The position numbers and the translations under genes are program-made. From contig NZ_JFGT01000006.1 in the NCBI RefSeq assembly GCF_000599885.1, positions 682,001 through 746,000 of the forward strand: a stretch of 64,000 nucleotides of DNA, given 5' to 3'. The stretch's first letter is position 1; every line of letters starts with the position of its first letter. The notes under the pieces are model-generated. The model did no database searches. It worked only from the letters and a program-made list of their open reading frames with translations, and had not been told where the DNA came from. Below are positions 18,007 through 27,522 of the stretch, in pieces. This stretch comes from Pantoea sp. IMH (lineage in GTDB: Bacteria; Pseudomonadota; Gammaproteobacteria; Enterobacterales; Enterobacteriaceae).

Positions 18007-18171
18007 AACTTAGACCAAAAATTCAGAGCTATCACTAGGTTGGTAAGGTGTTTATCTTTGGTTGAAGATGAAATTGTCCACACTGAGCTCAAAATGGCTT
18101 AGTGCGGGACATTCCATTTTCCAGGTGGGCATCTAAATGTCGCATTTTGCAGCTTCGCTCCCACCGGGCCT

Positions 18172-18738
18172 TACTGCCGGGTTTCGACTCTTGAGGAAAC
18201 CACCAAAAATCAGCGAAGGGAAATTGAAGCGGCGGGTTTTACCATCAGACCCCAGCGACTGATTGAGGAACATATAAGTGGTTCGGTTGCTGCCAGCGAA
18301 CGTCCCGGATTTATCCGGCTGCTTGATCGCATGGAAAATGGTGATGTGCTGATCGTCACCAAGCTAGACCGTCTTGGGCGTAATGCCATGGATATAAGAA
18401 AAACTGTTGAGCAACTGGCTTCGTCAGATATTCGTGTTCACTGCCTGGCGCTCGGAGGTGTTGATTTGACCAGCGCTGCCGGGAGAATGACGATGCAGGT
18501 GATTTCAGCGGTGGCGGAGTTTGAACGGGATTTGCATCTTGAGCGTACACATTCAGGTATTGCGAGAGCGAAAGCAGCCGGGAAGCGGTTTGGTCGACCT
18601 TCTGCACTGAATGAAGAACAGCAACTTACAGTGGTCGCTCGTATTAATGCTGGGATCAGCATCAGCGCCATTGCCCGGGAATTTAATACTACCCGGCAAA
18701 CCATACTCCGGGTAAAAGCAGGACAGCAATCATCATGA
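18172..18738 (+). pseudogene. tnpR: Second resolvase gene, 5' end scrambled
   Basis: From [20 protein letters not shown] onward the frame encodes a resolvase close to the one at 12661. The usual N-terminus is lost: ATGTCGC at 18137 looks like the old start, but about 17 extra bases before TACTGC shift the frame. The catalytic serine codon is still present, but no start codon is in frame before ATG 18331, which would give a 135-residue protein lacking the catalytic region. The C-terminal DNA-binding part ([20 protein letters not shown]) is intact. It could at most make a DNA-binding fragment. Confidence 0.85.
18219..18365 (+). repeat. Direct repeat copy 2 (inside the second tnpR)
   Basis: Partner of 12726-12872, same orientation, one mismatch in 147 bp. 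Homologous recombination between the copies would delete the TetR, membrane-domain and RND segment. Confidence 0.92.
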
Positions 18739-19125
18739 ATGTAGCTCCAGCTTGACGACCAGCTATGTGCCAGGGATTTCAAAGCAAAATATGTGTATCA
18801 CTTGTTGGGGAGGACTTATGTACTGAACCCCAGATTTGACCCTGCCTGTAATTTGTTTATAGTATTGAGCGGCTTTGGTTTGGTCCTGGCTCAGACCCTA
18901 TGCCTCTCATTTATCCCGGGCAACAGACCCGGCAATACATGCACTCTCGCTTTGGAGAATCTGACAACCGTTATGCGTATTACGCCACCCTGAGTTTTTC
19001 CTTCCTCCGTCGTACTGAGCGAACCTCAGAACGCACTCAATAACATCCCGTCTGCGGATGTGTTTTACCGTACATAAAAATGCTGCCTTCAGGGGCTGAC
19101 TGTATCTAAAAACTGAGAAATTATT
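18739..19125. other. Junction stretch before the sulP gene, with a hairpin
   Basis: No gene is convincing here. ACATCC (19043-19048) and GGATGT (19056-19061) followed by GTTTT form a weak rightward terminator. The rest probably carries the promoter of the sulP-usp pair, but I could not pick a clear -35/-10. Confidence 0.35.
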
Positions 19126-20604
19126 ATGCTGCTGTCCTCGACGCGTAAGGACTGGCTGGGTAACGTCCGTGGTGACGTTCTGGCTGGTATTGTTGTCGCG
19201 CTCGCACTCATTCCAGAAGCGATCGCCTTTTCCATTATCGCCGGTGTCGATCCCCAGGTGGGCCTCTATTCGGCGTTCTGTATTCCTCTCGTTATGGCCT
19301 TCTTTGGCGGGCGTCCGGCGATGATTTCTTCATCCACCGGTGCAATGGCTCTCCTGATGGTGACGCTGGTTAAAGATCATGGCTTACAGTATTTACTGGC
19401 CGCCTCCATACTGACCGGGGTATTCCAGCTGATAGCCGGATATCTGAAGCTTGGCGGGCTGATGCGTTTTGTTTCACGCTCAGTGGTCACGGGGTTTGTT
19501 AATGCACTGGCAATACTGATTTTTATGGCCCAGTTGCCTGAGCTGACCAATGTGACCTGGCATGTTTATGCCATGACTGCGGCAGGGCTGGGGATCATCT
19601 ATCTCTTCCCTTATATCAACAAAACCATTCCTTCACCGCTTGTGTGCATCGTGGTGCTGACCGGGATTGCCATGTGGCTGCATCTGGATGTGCGAACCGT
19701 CGGGGATATGGGGAAACTTCCCGACAGCCTGCCGGTCTTCCTGCTCCCGGACGTGCCTTTAAATCTTCAGACGCTGCTCATCATACTGCCATATTCTGCG
19801 GGGCTTGCCGTGGTTGGCCTGCTTGAGTCGATGATGACTGCCACTATCGTGGATGACATGACCGACACGCCAAGCGACAAAAACCGGGAATGCAAAGCTC
19901 AGGGCATCGCGAACATCTGCACATCCTTTATCGGAGGTATGGCAGGTTGCGCGATGATTGGGCAATCCGTTATCAACGTAAAATCCGGTGGACGCGGACG
20001 ACTTTCAACCCTCACGGCGGGCGTGGTGCTGCTTTGCCTGATTGTGTTCCTGCGCGACTGGGTCTCCCAAATCCCGATGGCAGCGCTGGTCGCGGTGATG
20101 ATTATGGTTTCCATCGGGACATTCTCCTGGCGCTCCATTGCCAACCTGCGGACACACCCCCTTTCAACCAGCGTGGTCATGCTTGCCACTGTCGCGGTTG
20201 TAGTGGCAACACATAATCTGGCCTTCGGCGTGCTGACCGGCGTACTGATTGCTTCGCTCAACTTTGCCACTAAAGTATCCCGGTTCATGCGCGTAACGTC
20301 AGTTCTGGAGGGAACGAGCCGGACGTATACCGTCACCGGCCAGGTATTCTTTGCATCAGCAGACCGCTTTACCAGCCACTTTGATTTCCGTGAAGCGATT
20401 GAGAATGTGGTGATAGACGTTTCACACGCCCATTTCTGGGACATCACGTCCGTCAGCGCTCTGGATAAGGTGGTCATTAAGTTACGCAGAGAGGGCACCG
20501 GGGTTGAGATACGTGAAATGAATGAAGCTACCCGCACCATCGTTGACCGGTTTGGTGTTCATGATAAACCTGAAGAAGTCGAAAAACTGATGGGCGGTCA
20601 TTAA
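19126..20604 (+). CDS. SulP-family inorganic anion transporter
   Basis: This 492-residue membrane protein belongs to the SulP/SLC26 family, which moves sulfate, bicarbonate or related anions. The N-terminal family motif region is clear ([20 protein letters not shown]), as are many membrane segments and a C-terminal cytoplasmic STAS-like domain (about residues 400-490, [20 protein letters not shown]). It precedes a universal stress protein gene by 17 bp and the two probably form one unit. Its position next to the ars genes suggests a link to oxyanion stress, but the substrate cannot be read from the sequence. Confidence 0.92.
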   Translation: MLLSSTRKDWLGNVRGDVLAGIVVALALIPEAIAFSIIAGVDPQVGLYSAFCIPLVMAFFGGRPAMISSSTGAMALLMVTLVKDHGLQYLLAASILTGVFQLIAGYLKLGGLMRFVSRSVVTGFVNALAILIFMAQLPELTNVTWHVYAMTAAGLGIIYLFPYINKTIPSPLVCIVVLTGIAMWLHLDVRTVGDMGKLPDSLPVFLLPDVPLNLQTLLIILPYSAGLAVVGLLESMMTATIVDDMTDTPSDKNRECKAQGIANICTSFIGGMAGCAMIGQSVINVKSGGRGRLSTLTAGVVLLCLIVFLRDWVSQIPMAALVAVMIMVSIGTFSWRSIANLRTHPLSTSVVMLATVAVVVATHNLAFGVLTGVLIASLNFATKVSRFMRVTSVLEGTSRTYTVTGQVFFASADRFTSHFDFREAIENVVIDVSHAHFWDITSVSALDKVVIKLRREGTGVEIREMNEATRTIVDRFGVHDKPEEVEKLMGGH

Positions 20605-20621
20605 CAGACCGGAGGGAAACT

Positions 20622-21449
20622 ATGAATAATACTGTTACAGCCTGTGTGGACGGTTCACTTTCAACGCGGTCAGTGTGTGAATATGCGGCGTGGGCTGCCC
20701 GCACTTTGCAATCACAGCTCGCACTGTTGCACGTTATCGAAAAAGACAGCACCCCGGTGGTGTCAGATCTAACCGGCACTCTCGGCATAGACAGTCAGCA
20801 ATTGCTGACCGATGAGCTGGTAGAAATTGAAGGGCAACGTAATCGCCTGCTGATGGCCCAGGGGAAAGCAATACTGGAAAGTTGTGCTGAACTGCTTCAA
20901 AAACAGGGAAGCCCGAATGTGCTTTTGATGCAAAAACACGGTACACCGGATGAAATTCTGGCTGAGCTGAGCGACCTTCGTCTCATGGTGCTGGGGCGTT
21001 GTGGCAGTCAGCATCCGGTAGGCTCTCATCTGGAAAGCATTATTCGTCTACAAAAGAAGCCCCTGCTGGTTGTTCCGGAGAACTTCTCAGCACCTTCCAG
21101 AGCCATGTTTGCTTTAGATGGCAGTGAAGAAAGCAGGAGAAACCTGGAACGTCTGACGTTGAGTCCCTTACTCAGGAGGCTGGAGTGCCACCTTGTCATG
21201 GTAAACGGTAAGAAGGAAGAGCTGCTGACCGCACAGCAAATTTTACGTGACGCGGGTATAGAAAACAGCATAACACTTCTTATCGGGCAATCAGTCGGGG
21301 ACGCGCTTATTCGTTACGCCGAGGAAAATGCTGTCGATCTGATAGTGATGGGGGCCTACGGTCATTCCAGGTTGCGGCAGTTCTTTATCGGTAGTCATAC
21401 CTCCGAAATGCTGCAAAAGACGCAGCAACCGCTACTGATCCTCCGTTAG
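20622..21449 (+). CDS. Universal stress protein with two Usp domains
   Basis: This 275-residue cytoplasmic protein is a tandem of two UspA folds. The second ends with the nucleotide-binding signature VMGAYGHSRLRQFFIGSHTS; the first has VLGRCGSQHPVGSHLES, a weaker version. Proteins of this type bind ATP and support survival under stress; some regulate neighbouring transporters. It directly follows the sulP gene with GGAGG as ribosome site and is probably co-transcribed with it. It converges on arsC across a shared hairpin. Confidence 0.9.
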   Translation: MNNTVTACVDGSLSTRSVCEYAAWAARTLQSQLALLHVIEKDSTPVVSDLTGTLGIDSQQLLTDELVEIEGQRNRLLMAQGKAILESCAELLQKQGSPNVLLMQKHGTPDEILAELSDLRLMVLGRCGSQHPVGSHLESIIRLQKKPLLVVPENFSAPSRAMFALDGSEESRRNLERLTLSPLLRRLECHLVMVNGKKEELLTAQQILRDAGIENSITLLIGQSVGDALIRYAEENAVDLIVMGAYGHSRLRQFFIGSHTSEMLQKTQQPLLILR

Positions 21450-21472
21450 CTCTGATTTTTTGAATAAAAAAA

Positions 21473-21499
21473 GGGCGAGTTCTCTCGCCCTTCGTCACC
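21473..21499 (-). terminator. Terminator between usp and arsC
   Basis: GGGCGAG-TTCT-CTCGCCC (21473-21490) is a perfect 7-bp stem. On the minus strand it is followed by a T-run (complement of the AAAAAAA before 21473), so it ends the arsRBC transcript; it also lies just after the usp stop. Confidence 0.85.
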
Positions 21500-21508
21500 A
21501 GAACACGT

Positions 21509-21934
21509 TTAGTTCAGCCGGTTTCCTTTTTCATCAACCACCTTCTCACCATCCTCTTTAGTGAACGCATTTTTCTGTACATCGGGAAGAACATCCAGCA
21601 CGACTTCAGAAGGACGACACAACCGGGTTCCCAGCGGCGTCACCACGATGGGACGATTGATCAGAACAGGATGCTGCAACATAAAGTCGATTAACTGTTC
21701 GTCAGTAAAGCGGTCTTCCGCCAGCCCTAACGCTTCAAAAGGTTCGACATTCTTACGCAGCAGCGCTCGTACCGAGATCCCCATATCCGCAATAAGTTTA
21801 ACCAGTTCATCTCGTGATGGTGGTGTCTCAAGATAATGAATAACGGTCGGCTCTGTACCGCTGTTGCGGATCATTTCAAGGGTATTGCGTGACGTGCCGC
21901 AGGCCGGGTTGTGATAAATGGTAATGTTGCTCAT
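21509..21934 (-). CDS. arsC: Arsenate reductase (glutaredoxin type)
   Basis: This 141-residue enzyme reduces arsenate to arsenite with glutathione and glutaredoxin so that ArsB can export it. The active-site cysteine is Cys12 in YHNPACGTSRNTLEMI. RNRPIVVTPLGTRLCRPSE-type arginines that bind arsenate are also visible (INRPIVVTPLGTRLCRPSEV). It is the last gene of arsR-arsB-arsC, 12 bp after arsB, with a terminator behind it. No defect was seen. Confidence 0.97.
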   Translation of the reverse strand: MSNITIYHNPACGTSRNTLEMIRNSGTEPTVIHYLETPPSRDELVKLIADMGISVRALLRKNVEPFEALGLAEDRFTDEQLIDFMLQHPVLINRPIVVTPLGTRLCRPSEVVLDVLPDVQKNAFTKEDGEKVVDEKGNRLN

Positions 21935-21946
21935 ATCAGTATCTCA

Positions 21947-23248
21947 TTACAAAGTGAAAGACAGACGAAGTGCCAGTGCTGCCAGCGTGACAAACAGCAC
22001 GGGGATTGTCATGACAATGCCCACCCGGAAGTAATATCCCCAGGTAATTTTGATGTTTTTCTGCGACAGAACGTGCAGCCACAGCAATGTTGCCAGACTG
22101 CCGATAGGGGTAATTTTAGGCCCCAGGTCGCTGCCGATGACGTTGGCGTAAATCATCGCTTCTTTGATAACGCCGGTCGCTGTGCTGCCATCAATCGACA
22201 GCGCCCCGACCAGCACGGTCGGCATATTGTTCATCACTGATGACAGGAAGGCCGTCAGGAAGCCCGTACCCAGCGTTGCCGCCCATAATCCCTGCTCTGC
22301 CAGCTGATTCAGCAAGGAAGAGAGATAGTGGGTCAGACCGGCATTTCGTAAGCCGTAGACCACCAGGTACATCCCCAGCGAGAAGATAACGATTTGCCAG
22401 GGCGCACCGCGCAGTACCTTACCGGTGTTAATGGCATGCCCTTTTTTCGCAACAGCAAACAGAAGCAATGCACCAGCGGCCGCGACCAGACTGACCGGTA
22501 CGCCCAGCGGCTCCAGTCCGAAGAATCCCACCAGAAGCAACACCAGAACCAGCCAGCCGGTTTTAAAGGTATTCACATCACGTATAGCGTCTTTCGGTTC
22601 TTTCAGCAGAGAAACGTCGTAAACGGCGGGAATGTCTTTGCGGAAATACAGATGTAACATCACCAGCGTAGCCGCAATCGCGGCCAGGTTAACCGGGACC
22701 ATCACGGCGGCATATTCGGAGAAACCCAGCTTAAAGAAATCCGCCGAGACGATATTCACCAGATTTGAGACAATCAGCGGCAGGCTTGCCGTGTCAGCGA
22801 TAAACCCTGCGGCCATGATAAACGCTAAGGTTGCTCCCCGGCTGAACCCCAGCGCCAGCAGCATCGCGATAACGATAGGCGTCAGGATCAGTGCCGCACC
22901 GTCGTTGGCAAACAGTGCCGCGACCATCGCGCCAAGCAGGACGATCCAGGTGAAGAGCAGCCGCCCCCGGCCATTCCCCCAACGGGCAACGTGCAGCGCG
23001 GCCCATTCAAAGAAGCCGGATTCGTCGAGCAGAAGACTGATGATGATCACGGCAATAAAGGTGGCGGTCGCATTCCACACTATCTGCCAGACCACAGGAA
23101 TATCCCCCAGATGAACGACGCCAGTCAGCAATGCCAGAATTGCGCCCAGTGAGGCACTCCAGCCAATGCCCAGCCCTCTGGGTTGCCAGATAACCAGGAC
23201 GAGCGTGAATAAAAAGATAGCACCAGCCAGTAACATCAGAAACTCCAT
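21947..23248 (-). CDS. arsB: Arsenite/antimonite efflux permease
   Basis: This 433-residue membrane protein has the twelve-helix ArsB architecture and exports arsenite and antimonite. The start [30 protein letters not shown] is typical of plasmid-type ArsB. The loop [20 protein letters not shown] and the motif [17 protein letters not shown] are characteristic. No arsA ATPase gene is present, so export would be driven by membrane potential. It lies 33 bp after arsR and 12 bp before arsC. Confidence 0.97.
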   Translation of the reverse strand: MEFLMLLAGAIFLFTLVLVIWQPRGLGIGWSASLGAILALLTGVVHLGDIPVVWQIVWNATATFIAVIIISLLLDESGFFEWAALHVARWGNGRGRLLFTWIVLLGAMVAALFANDGAALILTPIVIAMLLALGFSRGATLAFIMAAGFIADTASLPLIVSNLVNIVSADFFKLGFSEYAAVMVPVNLAAIAATLVMLHLYFRKDIPAVYDVSLLKEPKDAIRDVNTFKTGWLVLVLLLVGFFGLEPLGVPVSLVAAAGALLLFAVAKKGHAINTGKVLRGAPWQIVIFSLGMYLVVYGLRNAGLTHYLSSLLNQLAEQGLWAATLGTGFLTAFLSSVMNNMPTVLVGALSIDGSTATGVIKEAMIYANVIGSDLGPKITPIGSLATLLWLHVLSQKNIKITWGYYFRVGIVMTIPVLFVTLAALALRLSFTL

Positions 23249-23281
23249 TCACATTTGTTTATTCGAATGTATATATCATCT

Positions 23282-23602
23282 TCAGCAGGCAGCTGATGCC
23301 GCGCTACTGAGCTTATTACGTATATTTTCGCGCTCACAGTTCCAGGCCGTATCAATAATACCCGCGGCCCAGGCAGGCATATGTGATGACAGCCGGTAGT
23401 GCACCCATTTTCCTTCACGGCGGTCGATGACCAGTTCTGCTTTACGTAACAGCGCCATATGTCGTGATATTTTTGGCTGAGATTCTGCGGTTGCCCCACA
23501 GATGTCACAGACGCACATCTCACCAGACTCCCTGAGGAGCAACACGATGGTCGAACGGGTTTCGTCCGCGAGCAGTTTAAAAAGCTGAACAGGCTGTAGC
23601 AT
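23282..23602 (-). CDS. arsR: Arsenic-responsive repressor, ArsR/SmtB family
   Basis: This 106-residue winged-helix repressor has the arsenite site MCVCDICG (Cys30, Cys32, and Cys35 nearby) in the DNA-reading helix. Binding of arsenite releases it from DNA. It starts MLQPVQLFKLLADETRSTIV and is the first gene of arsRBC. It is divergent from arsH, and a perfect palindrome in the shared gap is the likely operator. Confidence 0.96.
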   Translation of the reverse strand: MLQPVQLFKLLADETRSTIVLLLRESGEMCVCDICGATAESQPKISRHMALLRKAELVIDRREGKWVHYRLSSHMPAWAAGIIDTAWNCERENIRNKLSSAASAAC

Positions 23603-23628
23603 GTTTAACCTCGATAAAAATAATAATA

Positions 23629-23646
23629 CATATGATATTTCATATG
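23629..23646. promoter_or_regulatory. ArsR operator between arsR and arsH
   Basis: CATATGA-TATT-TCATATG is a perfect palindrome with 7-bp arms in the 86-bp gap between the divergent arsR and arsH. It can serve both promoters. Confidence 0.75.
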
Positions 23647-23688
23647 TGATAGTTTTTAAAGCATAGCTTATGAAATGGAGATTTTTTT

Positions 23689-24393
23689 ATGACCGACTTA
23701 CCGGCAATCGAACCGGCTTATTTTGATGATGCGCTTGCCAGCAAACTTATGGGCAACAACGAAACCATGCCGCGTATTCTCATCCTTTATGGCTCAGTAC
23801 GAGAGCGGTCCTACAGCCGTTTTGCAGCGGAAGAGGCCGGACGGTTGCTGGCAAAGATGGGCGCTGAGGTGAAAATCTTTAACCCATCCGGTCTGCCGTT
23901 ACCCGATGATGCCCCGGAAAGTCACCCCAAAGTGCTCGAGCTCCGCGAGCTGGTCAGGTGGTGTGACGGAATGGTCTGGAGTTCTCCGGAAAGACATGGT
24001 GCCATGAGCGCGGTGATGAAGGCCCAGATTGACTGGATACCCCTGAGTGAAGGGGCCGTTCGTCCGTCCCAGGGCAAAACGCTGGCCGTGATGCAGGTTT
24101 GTGGCGGTTCACAGTCGTTTAATACGGTCAATCAGATGCGGATACTTGGCCGCTGGATGAGGATGTTCACCATTCCTAATCAGTCGTCAGTGCCAAAGGC
24201 ATGGCAGGAATTTGATGATGAAGGGCGTATGAACCCCTCGCCCTGGTATGACAGGATTGTCGACGTTACAGAAGAGTTGTTCAAAATGACGTTACTCCTG
24301 AAAGGACACACGGGCTACCTGTCTGACCGCTACAGCGAAAGGAAAGAAAGTCATCAGGAACTTACTGCACGGGTCAATCAGGCAAAAATCTGA
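23689..24393 (+). CDS. arsH: ArsH, NADPH-dependent FMN reductase / organoarsenical oxidase
   Basis: This 234-residue flavodoxin-fold protein belongs to the ArsH family. The FMN-binding loop [20 protein letters not shown] and the motif [20 protein letters not shown] are characteristic. ArsH proteins oxidise trivalent organoarsenicals and widen the resistance spectrum. It is divergent from arsRBC and shares the palindromic operator, so induction by arsenite is likely. A small hairpin follows. Confidence 0.96.
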   Translation: MTDLPAIEPAYFDDALASKLMGNNETMPRILILYGSVRERSYSRFAAEEAGRLLAKMGAEVKIFNPSGLPLPDDAPESHPKVLELRELVRWCDGMVWSSPERHGAMSAVMKAQIDWIPLSEGAVRPSQGKTLAVMQVCGGSQSFNTVNQMRILGRWMRMFTIPNQSSVPKAWQEFDDEGRMNPSPWYDRIVDVTEELFKMTLLLKGHTGYLSDRYSERKESHQELTARVNQAKI

Positions 24394-24404
24394 CGGCCAG
24401 GCAT

Positions 24405-24430
24405 GCCCGATTCATTAGCGGGCTTTTATA
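24405..24430 (+). terminator. Terminator after arsH
   Basis: GCCCG (24405-24409) and CGGGC (24419-24423) form a short stem followed by TTTTAT, 12 bases past the arsH stop. Confidence 0.6.
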
Positions 24431-24565
24431 TCTGTTTTTCCCAAATATTTCTTCAGTTCGAATGATCTAAGTTAGGGGGATCATTCCCAGATCAATACTG
24501 CCAGGGAAGGTAGTATAACGTCTGCGTCGCTCAAAGTTGCCCGTCATGCCAGATTAAGAAACAAG

Positions 24566-24603
24566 CTTAGCGTAGGATATTTTCCGTTTTCCAAGCGGAC
24601 CCC
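24566..24603. repeat. Right 38-bp inverted repeat
   Basis: Read inward on the minus strand it begins GGGGTCCGCTTGGAAAACGG and ends CTACGCTAAG, differing from the left repeat at two positions. Confidence 0.93.
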
Positions 24604-24608
24604 ATTCC
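24604..24608. repeat. Right ATTCC target-site duplication
   Basis: Second copy of the 5-bp target sequence, directly after the right inverted repeat. Confidence 0.93.
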
Positions 24609-26413
24609 GGCAGATAGGCGCGTTTTTCCCGTACCTGTTGATAGTGGTATTCCACCCACTGCGCCTGTGTGCGCCCTTCGGTGTACTTCTCGCGCAGCCC
24701 CAGATGTCCCGCAATATCGGCGCATATGTCATAGGTGCTGCGCACTTCCCACATCGGCGTAATCGTTTTTTGCATTGCAATCATGTAGTTATGGGAACCC
24801 GCCGAATACGAGCTATCGACCAGATCTTCCGCTTCCAGATAGCTGGTTTCCGGCAGCAGCAGATCGGCGTATTTGGCGCTCGGCGTCATATGGTTTTCAA
24901 TCACGATAATGGTTTCGCATAGCGATTCATCAGCGAGAATTTTACGGGTGCGGTTGATATCGCCGTGCTGGTTCAGCAGCGTGTTACCGGCCTGATTGAA
25001 AAACAGTTTAATGCCGACGTTCAGTTTCCCGACACCTTTCACGCCCATGGTGGTGGCGGTCATTTTTTCCGGATTGAGGATCGCATCGGTCCACAGATAG
25101 CACGGGATAGAGGCTTTAACCGGGTTGGTGCCGGTGGGCAGCAGCGGGACGCCATACCGGGTGCCGTAAGGCCAGTTGCCGTTATTGGTACCCGGCAATC
25201 CAAAATGTCCGGTAATGGCCGGCAGCGTCTGGATAGCGCGGACCGTTTGCTCGCCGTTGGCATGGCGCTGCGGCCCCCACCCCTGACCGATGTAGCAGGC
25301 GCGTGCCGCCGCGATTTCCCGCGCCAGCTGTTTGATGCGTGTCGCCGGAATGCCGGTGATTTGAGCCGCCCATTCCGGCGTTTTCTCAATACCATCGTTG
25401 CCTGTACCCATTACGTAATCTTTATAACTGGCATCAGGCGCAGCATTTTCCGGCAGTGTGGAACGATCGAAACCGACGCAGTAGTGATTGACCAGCGCTT
25501 CGTCGATCAGATTTTCATTAATCAGCGTATGGGCCAGACCGGCGACCAGCGCGGCGTCGGTGGTTGGGCGGATTGGCAGCCATTCGGCATGCTCGGCGAT
25601 CACCGAATCGGTATAACGCGGGTCGATAATTATCACCCTGGCTTTTGATGTTTCCAGCGCCCGGCGCAGTTCTTCGACCTGACCGCCGCCGGACATGCGC
25701 GTTTCCGACAGGTTCATGCCGAAAAACACCACCAGATCGGAATTCGCAATTTGCGAAAAATGGCTGCCAACGTACTTACCGTGCGTGTACGGCGTGGCGG
25801 TGGCGATTTGCGCGGTGGAATAAGTGTTATGGTAATTCAGGTAGCCACCAGTGAGATTCAGCAGGCGTTTCCAGGCCGGCGTGCCCTGGGTGTGATAATA
25901 AGCCCCGGTCTGGTAGTTATAATAAATGGCCTCGCGGCCATATTTTTCCGTTACGCGCTTAAGTTCCGCCGCCACGAACGCGGTGGCTTCCTCCCAGCTG
26001 ATACGTTTGAATTTACCTTCGCCGCGTTTACCGACCCGCTTCATAGGGTATTTAATCCGGTCCGGGCTGTACACACGCCAGCGGTTGGAGCGCCCGCGCA
26101 AACAGGGGCGGATCTGGTGTTAGCCAAACACCGTATCATTAATGGCATCTTCAGGTTCGATACGGACAATACGATCGTCTTTAACGATCACTTTCAGCGC
26201 GCAGCGACTGCCGCAATTAACCAGACACGCGCTGTGACGCACGGCTTCAGCGTTATTCACCGAGGCTGTTTCGGGCACAGCCTCTGCTATCGCCGAAAAT
26301 GGCAGAGAAATCGCATTACTTAACGCAACGGCAGAGCCGATTTTTGCAGCAGCCGTCACCGTCTCCCGTCGTGAGATTTGTGTATTTAAAATCTCATGCA
26401 GTCTTTTTTTCAT
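24604..26413 (-). pseudogene. dmsA: dmsA 5' part, with an ochre codon and the transposon junction
   Basis: The gene starts at ATG 26413 (MKKRLHEILNTQ; GAGGG is the ribosome site). A twin-arginine leader follows (SRRETVTAAAKIGSAVALSN), then the 4Fe-4S site region CLVNCGSRC. At 26120-26122 TAA interrupts VFG*HQIRPCLRGRS, where DmsA proteins have a residue such as glutamine. After the stop the frame resumes (SNRWRVYSPDRIKYPMKRVG) with large molybdopterin domains to REKRAYLPEW at the transposon border, where the reading continues into transposon DNA and stops at 24554. The gene is thus dead twice: by nonsense mutation and by insertion. In E. coli the family reduces DMSO and similar acceptors in the periplasm. 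Confidence 0.95.
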
Positions 26414-26442
26414 TATAAGTACCCTCATTGCATCCAAAGGGG

Positions 26443-26484
26443 ACCATAAAATGCATAACTCTTTTCTGGGTTGACTGTGATCAA
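26443..26484 (-). promoter_or_regulatory. FNR-dependent dms promoter
   Basis: On the minus strand TTGAT-CACA-GTCAA (26484-26471) matches the FNR consensus TTGAT-N4-ATCAA at 9 of 10 positions. TATGGT (26448-26443) lies where a -10 is expected if the FNR site is centred at -41.5, the class II geometry. This would give anaerobic induction of dmsABC. The ATG is 57 bp below the site. Confidence 0.75.
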
Positions 26485-26595
26485 GCGGGATATAGTTAAC
26501 CCCTTTTGCAGCAGAAACTGTGAAGTGACAGGATGAAGAGTAAGTGACTCGTTTGAACGCTGATACAGGTCATTGTTCATACGAACAGAAGCGAG

Positions 26596-26691
26596 CAGTA
26601 CTGTACGGCGGACTATCAGGGGCTACTGAAATGCCATAACCTGCACGGGAGCATGAGTGCAAAGGGCTGCTGTTATGACAATGACAGATAA
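26596..26691 (+). pseudogene. IS3-family transposase fragment
   Basis: The frame reads [20 protein letters not shown] and then [10 protein letters not shown] before TAA. This is the last part of the DDE core of IS3-type transposases (usual form QYCS-DYQ-LL ... GSMS-KGNCYDNA). Flanking sequence on both sides is degenerate. The remaining parts of the 26485-26838 gap contain nothing I can assign. Confidence 0.7.
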
Positions 26692-26838
26692 ATAGCTCAG
26701 CTTTAACTTCGGCGTTGATCTCCTGAAATACCAGAGAGATGACTCCTGAGCGGCAAAGATAAAAAACGGGACAGAGTATTATCGCTTTCAGGAAGTCGAT
26801 CAGTAAGTATAATTTGAAATGTAATCTCATCGCCTCAG

Positions 26839-27522
26839 TTAATTATTTAACGGATAACATGTTGTCCAGTTGTAGTTAACTCTCGCTAATGTCAGTTCTC
26901 CAGCAATATCTCCGAAATTCATCTCCTGTCGTTCAAAAAATAACTGGCGTACGCTCGCGGGTAAAAAAGCAGCGTTGTAGCGTAAAACAGTACTATGCCA
27001 GAACGGGGCCGGTAATGGGCTGCTGCTATGGCGCATCAGCAACTCATTGTTCCAGTCAGAATCCAGAACCTTTTCGCAGAATGAGTGGCGCATGGCTATC
27101 GCAGGACGGTCAGGTATTCCCGCAAGCAATAACTGACTGGGTAACACCACTAACCGGAGATCCCTGATAACTATTCTTTTCGCATGAAATTCAGACCAGA
27201 TACTTTTCAATTGATCCACTTTCGCTGGCAATGGCTCGTTGAGGTTATAGAGCGGCGGAGTCAGAGGTAAGAAGGTAAAATGGAAACCATCCCCTGGCAG
27301 CGTATCGGCAAGGGGATCATCTTGTGTGAGGCGTTTCAGTTCACATAAAAGACGTGAGACATCTGGTGACGCAAGCGGCTGTATGCCTGCTGCAAGCGCG
27401 ATTTTTACCGGATCGTAGTAGTTTTCTTCCCGGATTTCCCCGATTCCTGCATTTTTCTCCCATATCGCAATGGTCTTCTCATTTGTTGAATGATACATGT
27501 TTTGCCGGCTGATCGGTTTCAT
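26839..27522 (-). CDS. 2H-phosphoesterase-like protein
   Basis: This 227-residue protein has the two HxT motifs of the 2H phosphoesterase superfamily: HFTF (in GDGFHFTFLPLTPP, about residue 81) and HSTV (in PFWHSTVLRY, about residue 176). Members cleave or form cyclic phosphodiester bonds in RNA or nucleotides; the specific substrate cannot be inferred. The start MKPISRQNMYHS has AAGGTC about 6 bases upstream. It sits alone between an IS3 remnant and a small lipoprotein gene in a region of mixed origin. I do not recognise a named orthologue. Confidence 0.65.
   Translation of the reverse strand: MKPISRQNMYHSTNEKTIAIWEKNAGIGEIREENYYDPVKIALAAGIQPLASPDVSRLLCELKRLTQDDPLADTLPGDGFHFTFLPLTPPLYNLNEPLPAKVDQLKSIWSEFHAKRIVIRDLRLVVLPSQLLLAGIPDRPAIAMRHSFCEKVLDSDWNNELLMRHSSSPLPAPFWHSTVLRYNAAFLPASVRQLFFERQEMNFGDIAGELTLARVNYNWTTCYPLNN

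Larger units (their letters stand above)
9484..24603. mobile_element. 15,120-bp Tn3-family transposon with efflux and arsenic cargo
   Basis: The element has 38-bp terminal inverted repeats starting GGGGTCCGCTTGG and ending ACGCTAAG, which differ at two positions. It is flanked by a 5-bp ATTCC duplication and interrupts dmsA. The backbone is tnpA, a res region and tnpR; the transposase resembles that of Tn5403 as I remember it. Cargo in order: a tetR-type gene, an ABC-type membrane domain, an RND pump, a damaged second tnpR, a sulP transporter with usp, and arsC-arsB-arsR with divergent arsH. Ends and transposase are intact, so it may still be able to move. Confidence 0.93.

Noticed and set aside
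24965..25648. 227-codon plus-strand open frame
   Set aside because: It is antisense to the clear dmsA frame and its product has the low-complexity look of a high-GC shadow.
26570..26830. 86-codon minus-strand open frame
   Set aside because: The plus strand of the same DNA encodes an IS3 transposase fragment, which explains the sequence better.
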